From an uncultured Eubacteriales bacterium (GTDB lineage Bacteria > Bacillota > Clostridia > Lachnospirales > Lachnospiraceae): DNA of 6,479 nucleotides. This document shows positions 1 through 5,280 of the stretch, one piece after another (position 1 is the stretch's first letter; each line of letters opens with the position of its first letter). The stretch is taken from assembly GCA_900321525.1 (NCBI GenBank), contig ONWL01000086.1, positions 1 to 6,479 on the forward strand. The letters run 5' to 3'. The translations under genes were made by a program, and so were the position numbers. The notes under the pieces are model-generated. The model was not told where the DNA came from, made no database searches, and was given only the letters and a program-made list of their open reading frames with translations.

Positions 1-1
1 A

Positions 2-616
2 GGTCTGGGACATGAGTTCCTGCGTCACATTGAGCGTACCAAAGTGCTGATTCACATCATTGACGGTGCCGGTGTAGAAGGTCGGGATCCGGTAGAAGAT
101 ATTCGTGCCATCAATGCAGAACTAGAGGCATATAATCCGGACTTGATGAAGCGTCCCCAGGTGATTGCTGCCAATAAGATGGATACTTTACCGGAAGAAG
201 ACAGAGAAGAAATGGTTCAGCTGATTCGTGAGGAATACGGAACCGACATTCCCATTTTCCCCATTTCTGCTGCCACAGGAGAAGGTGTGAAAGAACTGCT
301 GTATTATGTGAGAGATCTTTTGAAAACAGTAGATCCGGAACCGATCGTATTTGAGAAGGAATTTGAATATACGGTCAATTCCAATGCAAATCTGCCTTAT
401 ACGGTAGAACACACTGGTGACCATGAGTATACAGTGGAAGGACCGCGCATTGAGAAAATGTTAGGGTATACCAATCTGGATACAGAACGTGGTTTTGCGT
501 TCTTCCAGCAGTTCTTAAAAACCAGCGGTATTCTGGATGATTTAGAGGCTGCCGGTATTGAAGAAGGGGATACTGTGCGTATGTATGAATTGGCATTTGA
601 TTATTATAAGGAGTAG
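2..616 (+). CDS. obg: GTPase Obg (CgtA/ObgE), C-terminal 204 residues, 5' end outside window
   Basis: This is the C-terminal part of Obg, a GTPase that binds the 50S precursor and is generally essential for large-subunit assembly. The reading frame is already open at base 2 and begins inside the G domain with GLGHEFLRHIERTK, which follows the G3/switch II region of the family, so the true start lies upstream. Counting from base 2, the G4 motif NKMD is at residues 58-61 (bases 173-184) and the G5 motif ISAATGEG is around residues 88-95. From about residue 112 to the end the sequence is the Obg C-terminal (OCT) domain (EKEFEYTV, YTVEGPRIEKML, ending YELAFDYYKE), which separates Obg from other GTPases. 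The Walker A (G1) and Obg-fold N-terminal domain are not in the window. An in-frame GTG at base 44 is internal and not a start. In Clostridia, obg usually follows rplU-prp-rpmA; that cannot be seen here. yhbY follows after 5 bases. Confidence 0.97.
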   Translation, partial: GLGHEFLRHIERTKVLIHIIDGAGVEGRDPVEDIRAINAELEAYNPDLMKRPQVIAANKMDTLPEEDREEMVQLIREEYGTDIPIFPISAATGEGVKELLYYVRDLLKTVDPEPIVFEKEFEYTVNSNANLPYTVEHTGDHEYTVEGPRIEKMLGYTNLDTERGFAFFQQFLKTSGILDDLEAAGIEEGDTVRMYELAFDYYKE

Positions 617-621
617 AAATC

Positions 622-918
622 ATGACAAGCAAAGAAAGAGCTTATCTGCGTTCCCAGGCAATGACCATGGAACCGATTTTGCACATTGGCAAATCCAGTG
701 TGACACCGGAGTTAACAGAGGCAGTCAGTGAAGCACTTGAGGCAAGAGAATTGATCAAGTTAAATGTACTACAAAATTGTACCGATGATGTACATTACAT
801 TGCAGATGCTATAGCAGGCAGAACCCGTGCAGATGTGGTACAGGTGATCGGGAAGAAGATCGTGCTGTATCGTCCCCACAAGGATCCAGAAAAGCGTAGA
901 TATCAGATGCCCAGATAA
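622..918 (+). CDS. yhbY: YhbY family ribosome assembly RNA-binding protein (CRM domain)
   Basis: A 98-residue protein spanning a single CRM (YhbY) domain, the usual length of the family. CRM proteins bind precursor rRNA and associate with pre-50S particles. Visible family features are the N-terminal LRSQAMTMEPILHIGK segment, the helix with ARELIKLNVL (residues 41-50) and the C-terminal strand GKKIVLYRP (77-85), followed by a basic tail. The RNA-binding loop normally reads GxxG; here it is GKSS (residues 23-26), so the second glycine is replaced by serine. The start is ATG at 622, preceded by AAGGAG at 608-613 (8-base spacing), which overlaps the end of obg, so the two are probably coupled. 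The neighbours obg and nadD are the expected partners for this gene in Firmicutes. The assignment is from recognised motifs and context; biochemical detail is family knowledge. Confidence 0.95.
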   Translation: MTSKERAYLRSQAMTMEPILHIGKSSVTPELTEAVSEALEARELIKLNVLQNCTDDVHYIADAIAGRTRADVVQVIGKKIVLYRPHKDPEKRRYQMPR

Positions 919-960
919 AGAGATGGCGAACATCTGGAATTGGAATCTGTCTCAATCACA

Positions 961-967
961 AAGGAGG
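961..967 (+). promoter_or_regulatory. Strong ribosome binding site of nadD
   Basis: AAGGAGG lies 5 bases before the ATG at 973 and decides the nadD start. The frame is open further upstream to a TTG at 940, but that codon has no such site and would add 11 residues not expected before the MNRIGIMGGTF start of the family. Confidence 0.85.
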
Positions 968-972
968 AGCGT

Positions 973-1617
973 ATGAACCGGATTGGAATCATGGGAGGGA
1001 CATTTGATCCCATTCATATTGGACATGTGATGTTGGGAATTGCTGCAAAGACCCAGTTTTCATTGGATCGTGTCTGGTTTATGCCCACAGGTGTACCGGC
1101 CTATAAGAATGGTTGCCGCACTGTGACGGAGGGTGCCCACCGTGCTGCCATGACGGCTCTTGCCATCTGTGATCATGAGGGACTGGAACTGTCAGAAATT
1201 GAATTACAGCGTGTAGGGAATACCTATACTGCCGATACACTGGAACAGCTTTGCCGGGAGCATCCGGATCATCAGTATTACTATATTGTAGGGGCAGATT
1301 CACTGGACTATATGGATCAGTGGTATCATCCGGAAATGATCTTTCGACATGCAGTTGTTCTGGCGGCCAGACGAAATACACAGACGGAAGCCTCTCTGCT
1401 GGCGACTATGCGGTTTTTACAGAAAAAGTATCAGGCTGACATCCGGCTGATGGATGTCCCAGAAATTCCCATTTCTTCCAGTGCGATTCGGGAAGGAATC
1501 AGGCAGGGAAAAGATATGTCAGACTGGGTGGATCAACGGGTACTTTCTTATATTCAGAAGCACGGGTTGTATCTGCCGGTTGTACAGAATGCAGAAAGGG
1601 AACAGGACAATGGATGA
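973..1617 (+). CDS. nadD: Nicotinate-nucleotide adenylyltransferase
   Basis: A 214-residue NadD, which transfers AMP from ATP to nicotinate mononucleotide and yields nicotinate adenine dinucleotide (NaAD) plus pyrophosphate; it is shared by the de novo and salvage routes to NAD and acts in the cytosol. The nucleotidyltransferase signature GGTFDPIHIGH is at residues 8-18, with H15 and H18 as the catalytic HxGH pair. FMPTGVPAYK (36-45) occupies the substrate-loop position usually seen as PxxxPPHK. VGADS is at 106-110, and the second ATP-binding signature ISSSAIR is at 167-173. Length and motif spacing fit the bacterial family, and nothing is missing. The start at 973 is set by AAGGAGG. The 3' end overlaps yqeK by 8 bases (ATG at 1610), an arrangement typical of this gene pair in Firmicutes. 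The 54-base gap after yhbY holds only a 5-bp hairpin (921-925/931-935) with no T-run. Confidence 0.96.
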   Translation: MNRIGIMGGTFDPIHIGHVMLGIAAKTQFSLDRVWFMPTGVPAYKNGCRTVTEGAHRAAMTALAICDHEGLELSEIELQRVGNTYTADTLEQLCREHPDHQYYYIVGADSLDYMDQWYHPEMIFRHAVVLAARRNTQTEASLLATMRFLQKKYQADIRLMDVPEIPISSSAIREGIRQGKDMSDWVDQRVLSYIQKHGLYLPVVQNAEREQDNG

Positions 1618-2191
1618 AAAGCAGATTGAGATCAGAAAAAAACTGAAGAAGAAATTAGATACGGCTCGGTATGAACATACACTAGGAGTGGCCTATACGG
1701 CTGCCTGCCTGGCCATGCGGTATGGGGCAGATATCCAAAAGGCAGAAGTTGCCGGATTGCTCCATGACTGCGCAAAGTGTATCCCAGATGAAGAGAAACT
1801 GCAAAAATGCGAAAAACATCATCTGCCCATTTCCGATGCAGAACGGAAAAATCCTTCCCTGCTTCATGCAAAACTGGGAGCCTATTATGCCAGACAGAAA
1901 TACGGTATCACAGATGAGGAGATTTTGGGCGCCATTACATGGCATACTACGGGCAAACCGGAGATGACGTTGCTAGAAGAAATTGTATTTATTGCAGACT
2001 ACATCGAACCGGATCGGGATCGCGCACCGAATTTAGAGGAAATTCGCACCTTGGCATTTACCGATTTGAAGACCGCAGTAGGTGCGGTGCTGGCAGGGAC
2101 ACTTGCTTATGTGGGCAAACGTCAGGATGCATTGGATGAGACTACAGTAGCAGCTTATGAATATTATAAAAGAATAGGAGAACTTGTATGA
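1610..2191 (+). CDS. yqeK: YqeK family HD-domain bis(5'-nucleosyl)-tetraphosphatase (symmetrical)
   Basis: A 193-residue HD-superfamily metal hydrolase of the YqeK family, whose characterised Gram-positive members split diadenosine tetraphosphate symmetrically into two ADP. The metal ligands appear in order: H23 in YEHTLGV, H52-D53 in GLLHDCAK, H86 in LLHAKLGA, H112 in WHTTG and D130 in IADYIEPDRDR. The last motif is characteristic of YqeK. Start choice: the frame stays open upstream to 1454 inside nadD, but the extra 52 codons lack family similarity. ATG 1610 has AAAGGG at 1595-1600 and gives MDEKQIE followed by the expected first helix. The gene overlaps nadD by 8 bases and ends in ATGA (2188-2191) shared with rsfS, so expression of all three is likely coupled. 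Many Clostridia carry a LytR/LCP gene between yqeK and rsfS; it is absent here. Substrate assignment is by family, not shown by the sequence. Confidence 0.94.
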   Translation: MDEKQIEIRKKLKKKLDTARYEHTLGVAYTAACLAMRYGADIQKAEVAGLLHDCAKCIPDEEKLQKCEKHHLPISDAERKNPSLLHAKLGAYYARQKYGITDEEILGAITWHTTGKPEMTLLEEIVFIADYIEPDRDRAPNLEEIRTLAFTDLKTAVGAVLAGTLAYVGKRQDALDETTVAAYEYYKRIGELV

Positions 2192-2553
2192 CACAGGCAA
2201 AAGAACTTGCACGATTAGCATATCAGGCCATCGATGACAAAAAAGGAGAAGATATCCGGATCATCAATATTCAGGGAGTTTCTGTCATTGCAGATTATTT
2301 TATCATTGCAAGCGGAAGCAACCAGAATCAGATTCACTCTATTGCAGATAATATCGTAGAAGTGTTAGGACGCAAGGGTTACGATTACAGACAGATTGAG
2401 GGATACCAGACTGCCAACTGGGTGTTACTGGATTACAATGATGTCATTATCCATATTTTCAATCAGGATGATCGTCTGTTCTATGATCTGGAACGGATCT
2501 GGAGTGACGGCAGGCTGGTTTCTGTGGAGTCCTTGAATGAGGAAGATGCATAA
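2188..2553 (+). CDS. rsfS: Ribosome silencing factor RsfS
   Basis: A 121-residue RsfS (Iojap/YbeB family) protein. Family members bind ribosomal protein L14 (uL14) on the 50S subunit and block subunit joining when nutrients are short. Visible motifs are ADYFIIASGSNQNQ (residues 35-48), EGYQTANWVLLDYNDVIIHIF (71-91) and the C-terminal YDLERIW (99-105), in the usual order and spacing; the length is normal. The ATG at 2188 overlaps the yqeK stop in an ATGA arrangement, with AGGAG at 2176-2180 seven bases upstream. It closes the conserved obg-yhbY-nadD-yqeK-rsfS block. No hairpin plus T-run terminator is visible in the 42 bases to the next gene, so read-through into the permease gene is plausible. 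Confidence 0.96.
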   Translation: MTQAKELARLAYQAIDDKKGEDIRIINIQGVSVIADYFIIASGSNQNQIHSIADNIVEVLGRKGYDYRQIEGYQTANWVLLDYNDVIIHIFNQDDRLFYDLERIWSDGRLVSVESLNEEDA

Positions 2554-2595
2554 CAAACAGAGCGTGAAAAAGGAAGAAAAGGGCGGTACGGCTTG

Positions 2596-3726
2596 ATGAA
2601 AGGAAAAGTGATAGCATATTGTAAAAAAGAAACAGTACAAGTGATTGCCGGTGTGCTGGCATTGTTGTCCTGTTTTCTGGTACCACCTTCCGCCGCATAT
2701 TTGGAATATGTCAATTTCAATGTGCTGATACTGCTCTTCTGTCTGATGAGTGTAGTGGCGGGCATGCAGCAGATTGGTGTGTTTGATGTGCTTTGCAGCT
2801 GGTTGCTTCATAAGGTGCATTCTCTCAGGGGACTCATGGTCTTACTCTGCGGACTTTCCTTTTTCTTAAGTATGTTTTTGACAAATGATGTGACTTTGGT
2901 GACGGTGGTGCCCTTTACCATCATGGTGTTTGGAGCCACAGCATCCGGGGCACTGATGCGGATCTTGCTTCTGGAGACACTGGCAGCCAATTTAGGGAGT
3001 ATGCTGACTCCATTTGGCAATCCCCAGAACTTGTTTTTGTATGCAACTTATGGTTTTGCCTTGAGAGAGTTTTTGGCTCTGATGGCACCTTATACGATAC
3101 TGTCGTTGATATTGCTTTTGCTGACAAGTATCATCTGGGGGAAAGGAGTCCATCCGGTCCATCATGCAAAGAAAGAAACCTCAGAGAGAAACATGAAAAT
3201 GGACAACAGAAAACTAGTGATATACATTCTGCTGTTTGGACTGAGTGTTCTTTCTGTGGCTCGCCTGTTGGATGCGAGAATCCTTCTGGTGTTGACATTG
3301 GTTGTTATTGGTGGAGTGGACTGGCATCTCTTTGGAAAGGTGGACTACGCACTGCTTTTGACCTTTCTGTTTTTCTTTGTGTTTGTTGGAAATATGGGAC
3401 AAGTGCAGAGTGTTCGTGATTTTTTTGCAAACAGCTTAGAGGGAAGAGAAGTATTGATTGCAGTGCTTGCATCTCAGATCATCAGCAATGTGCCGACAGC
3501 GGTTTTGCTTGCACAATTTACAGATGTGGGAAAGGAACTGGTGATTGGTACCAATCTGGGAGGTCTGGGAACACTGATTGCATCCATGGCCAGTTTGATC
3601 ACATACAAATTTTACGCAAAGTTAAGCGGGAGCGACAAGGGAAAATATCTCTTATGGTTTACGGCAGTGAATGTGGTGTTTTTGTTGGTTCTGATTACAT
3701 TTTCTTTTGTTTATGGAACAAGGTAA
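2596..3726 (+). CDS. SLC13 / ArsB-NhaD-like anion permease (ion transporter superfamily)
   Basis: A 376-residue very hydrophobic membrane protein with roughly ten to twelve segments (for example near residues 14-35, 41-60, 79-95, 100-118, 161-182, 207-222, 251-269, 286-305, 318-338 and 352-374). It carries the duplicated signatures of the ion transporter superfamily: FLTNDVTLVTVVPFT (95-109) with NLGSMLTPFGNPQNLF (132-147) in the first half, and SNVPTAVLLAQF (297-308) with GTNLGGLGTLIASMASL (318-334) in the second. The paired Asn-Pro/Thr hairpin motifs bind substrate and cation in DASS/SLC13 proteins. A charged cytosolic linker lies around 183-206. At 376 residues it is shorter than typical ArsB or DASS carriers, as in a group of small Firmicutes permeases. 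The substrate (dicarboxylate, citrate, sulfate, arsenite or Na+/H+) cannot be read from the sequence. Start: ATG 2596 or the preceding TTG 2593; the ribosome binding site is weak (AGGGCGG, 2580-2586). No arsenic genes are nearby, so arsB is not assigned. Confidence 0.88.
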   Translation: MKGKVIAYCKKETVQVIAGVLALLSCFLVPPSAAYLEYVNFNVLILLFCLMSVVAGMQQIGVFDVLCSWLLHKVHSLRGLMVLLCGLSFFLSMFLTNDVTLVTVVPFTIMVFGATASGALMRILLLETLAANLGSMLTPFGNPQNLFLYATYGFALREFLALMAPYTILSLILLLLTSIIWGKGVHPVHHAKKETSERNMKMDNRKLVIYILLFGLSVLSVARLLDARILLVLTLVVIGGVDWHLFGKVDYALLLTFLFFFVFVGNMGQVQSVRDFFANSLEGREVLIAVLASQIISNVPTAVLLAQFTDVGKELVIGTNLGGLGTLIASMASLITYKFYAKLSGSDKGKYLLWFTAVNVVFLLVLITFSFVYGTR

Positions 3727-3793
3727 AATGAACCCCATTTTTAATTCACTGTACACAGAATATGGAACAATTACAAAAAAGTTGAATTTGATT

Positions 3794-3798
3794 GGAGG
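3794..3798 (+). promoter_or_regulatory. Ribosome binding site of the 149-residue unknown gene
   Basis: GGAGG sits 7 bases before the ATG at 3806 and only 4 bases before the in-frame ATG at 3803, favouring 3806 as the start. The rest of the 3727-3802 gap is A/T-rich and shows no convincing promoter. Confidence 0.7.
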
Positions 3799-3805
3799 AT
3801 GAATG

Positions 3806-4255
3806 ATGAAGAAAAATCAATTCCCAAAACCAAAACTTCCCCCAAGAGGTGTGCCACAGGTGAAACCACAGGTGACGGAGAATGCTGCCCGGGAAAATGT
3901 ATCTGCGGAAGTGGCATTGTTTTATATGGCTGAGCAGTCTGTTACAGCTCGTGAGATCAGCACAATTTTGTCCAAAGAATTTGGTCAGAAGACCGAACTT
4001 TGGGAAGAATTTCAGATTATTGAATGGATTACAGAGTTTGGGCATTCTATTGATATTGAGCAGATGTTGAAACATGCATTTTCAGAGGAAGATCAGGCGT
4101 TTCTGGAATCCTATCATGTGGAATCTGTGTATTCTATTACTGCTTTAGATAGTGATTTGCCTTTGATTCAGAAATGTTTTGCAAAAGTGGCTGCCAAAAG
4201 TGGCGGATTTTTGTGCTATGACACTGAGGATTTTATGCCGATCCTTCCACTGTGA
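3806..4255 (+). CDS. Unrecognised 149-residue soluble protein
   Basis: I do not recognise this protein. It begins with a basic, proline-rich stretch (MKKNQFPKPKLPPRGVPQVK, residues 1-20) that looks disordered. A mostly acidic, probably helical body follows: residues 32-60 (SAEVALFYMAEQSVTAREIS onward) have an amphipathic helix-turn-helix-like rhythm, and WEEFQIIEWITEF (66-78) and IDIEQMLKHAF (82-92) also look helical. The C-terminal part (from about 105) looks mixed and ends in GGFLCYDTEDFMPILPL. There is no signal peptide or membrane segment and only two cysteines (C124, C137). A good ribosome binding site and a clean in-frame body argue for a real gene. It lies 79 bases after the permease and 87 bases before mscS on the same strand, so it may share their transcript. 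A DNA-binding role for the 32-60 region is only a possibility and I would not assign it. T-rich codons are somewhat more common here than in the upstream housekeeping genes. Confidence 0.8.
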   Translation: MKKNQFPKPKLPPRGVPQVKPQVTENAARENVSAEVALFYMAEQSVTAREISTILSKEFGQKTELWEEFQIIEWITEFGHSIDIEQMLKHAFSEEDQAFLESYHVESVYSITALDSDLPLIQKCFAKVAAKSGGFLCYDTEDFMPILPL

Positions 4256-4279
4256 GAGTAGCCTTATGCAAAATTTTTG

Positions 4280-4312
4280 CCTGTAACTGTGAGGATACGA
4301 AACAGTTGCTGG
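4280..4312 (+). promoter_or_regulatory. Stem-loop in the mscS leader
   Basis: CCTGTAACTGT (4280-4290) can pair with ACAGTTGCTGG (4302-4312) over 11 positions, with one T-T mismatch and one G-T wobble, leaving an 11-base loop. It ends 30 bases before the mscS start. No T-run follows (the sequence continues GATTT... not directly after the stem), so it is not a standard terminator. It could be a weak attenuator, an RNA processing site or chance. Just upstream is a short palindrome, GCAAAATTTTTGC (4268-4280). Confidence 0.4.
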
Positions 4313-4342
4313 ATTTGAAAAAACATAGAACAGAGGTTATTT

Positions 4343-5173
4343 ATGAGACAGTTTGATATTTCTTTGACAGACACCTTGCAATCTCTTGCAGATTTAAAAA
4401 TTGGTGATTTTTCAGTTGCCAGTATTTTTCAGGCTGTGATTACATTTGTGATTTGCTATATTGTGGCACGTGTCATTTTGAGCCTGCTAAAGAAAACTTT
4501 GGATCGCACTGCTTTGGATCAGAAACTGGTTTCTGTCATTCACACAGCAGTGAAAATGCTGCTGTATGTGTTGATTGCACTGATTATTATTGACAGTGTG
4601 GGGATTCCCATTACTTCTCTGGTTGCTGTTTTTAGTGTGGTTGGTCTTGCGTTTTCTCTGGCAATTCAGAGTTTTCTCACCAACTGTGCGGGAGGATTAC
4701 AGCTGCTGATTGCAAAGCCCTTTGCGGTAGGTGATTTTATTGAGACAGGTGCAGTGTTAGGTACGGTACGTTCCATTGGGTTTATTTATACAAAAGTAGA
4801 GACCATTGACAACAAAATCGTGCATATTCCAAACAGCGATATTTCTGCTTCTAAGATCACAAACTATACTACAGAACCACTACGGAGGGTGGATATGATC
4901 GTAACGGCATCTTATGAAGATGATGCAGAGAAGGTAAAGGAAGCAATCCACACAGCCATCCGCAAAGTGCCTGTATTCCTGCAGGATCCGGCACCGTTTG
5001 TTGCCATCAACGCATTTAAGGAAAGTCGCATTGAATATGTGGTGCGGGCATGGCTGAAGACTGCCGATTATTGGAATGGATACTTTGGTTTGATGGATTC
5101 TGTATACAGTGAATTTAAGAGGCAGGACATCAACATGGCATATGACCATATGGATGTAAAGATCGTGCAGTAA
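4343..5173 (+). CDS. mscS: MscS-family small-conductance mechanosensitive ion channel
   Basis: A 276-residue MscS-type channel, close in length to the E. coli protein (286). Such channels form homoheptamers in the inner membrane and open under membrane tension to release solutes during hypo-osmotic shock. Transmembrane helices are visible at about residues 28-50 (TM1), 68-88 (TM2) and 90-125 (TM3). TM3 contains GLAFSLAIQSFLTN (101-114), the pore-lining helix with its conserved A-x-Q-x4-N pattern. It is followed by IAKPFAVGDFIE (123-134) and the start of the beta domain, IPNSDI (162-167) and TTEPLRRVDM (176-185). The alpha-beta vestibule domain runs to the end. The start ATG 4343 has AGAGG at 4332-4336 (6-base spacing). 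The stop TAA (5171-5173) overlaps an ATG at 5173 as TAATG, which opens the frame continuous with larE. The assignment to the MscS family is firm; whether it acts as the main osmotic valve is not determinable here. Confidence 0.95.
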   Translation: MRQFDISLTDTLQSLADLKIGDFSVASIFQAVITFVICYIVARVILSLLKKTLDRTALDQKLVSVIHTAVKMLLYVLIALIIIDSVGIPITSLVAVFSVVGLAFSLAIQSFLTNCAGGLQLLIAKPFAVGDFIETGAVLGTVRSIGFIYTKVETIDNKIVHIPNSDISASKITNYTTEPLRRVDMIVTASYEDDAEKVKEAIHTAIRKVPVFLQDPAPFVAINAFKESRIEYVVRAWLKTADYWNGYFGLMDSVYSEFKRQDINMAYDHMDVKIVQ

Positions 5174-5181
5174 TGGATGAA

Positions 5182-5248
5182 GTGATACCGAGAACCGTCG
5201 TAACTGTTCTCAGGTTGCGCACAACCGCAATTTGTGAAGCTGGTACAC
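5182..5248 (+). promoter_or_regulatory. Possible structured leader RNA of larE (three-way junction)
   Basis: The gap between mscS and larE can fold into abutting helices. P1 pairs 5182-5189 (GTGATACC) with 5242-5248 (GGTACAC), seven pairs with one bulged A. P2 pairs 5190-5195 (GAGAAC) with 5206-5211 (GTTCTC), perfectly and directly against P1, with a 10-base loop. A third helix has competing forms: 5213-5217/5222-5226 (GGTTG/CAACC), 5215-5219/5226-5230 (TTGCG/CGCAA) or 5220-5224/5232-5236 (CACAA/TTGTG). I do not match it to a known riboswitch class. There is no T-run after it, so any control would more likely act on translation. It could also be chance folding. Confidence 0.35.
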
Positions 5249-5265
5249 AATCTGTTTTGAAAAAG

Positions 5266-5271
5266 AAAGGA
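5266..5271 (+). promoter_or_regulatory. Ribosome binding site of larE
   Basis: AAAGGA lies 9 bases before ATG 5281 and supports that start. It is too close to the in-frame ATG at 5272 (MITM) to serve it. The ATG at 5173, overlapping the mscS stop, lacks a clear site of its own. Confidence 0.65.
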
Positions 5272-5280
5272 ATGATCACC

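Noticed and set aside
940..972. TTG start for nadD
   Set aside because: The strong AAGGAGG immediately before ATG 973 and the conserved N-terminal strand favour 973.
1454..1609. In-frame upstream extension of yqeK by 52 codons
   Set aside because: It lies wholly inside nadD, lacks YqeK family similarity, and ATG 1610 has a ribosome binding site and yields the normal family length.
2596..3726. Naming the permease arsB
   Set aside because: The motifs are shared across the ion transporter superfamily and no arsR, arsC or arsA gene is nearby.
3725..3741. AAAATG/CATTTT hairpin at the permease stop codon followed by T-rich sequence, as a terminator
   Set aside because: Only one G-C pair in a six-pair stem; too weak to call an intrinsic terminator.
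3835..4000. Helix-turn-helix transcription factor call for the unknown protein
   Set aside because: The helical rhythm around residues 32-60 is suggestive only; no recognisable HTH family signature is present.
4268..4280. Palindrome GCAAAATTTTTGC as an operator
   Set aside because: Short and A/T-rich with no matching copy near other promoters in the window; likely chance.
4291..4301. ACGA in the mscS leader loop as a guanidine-II (mini-ykkC) riboswitch
   Set aside because: That class needs two small hairpins with ACGR tetraloops; here there is one hairpin with an 11-base loop, and no guanidine-export gene.
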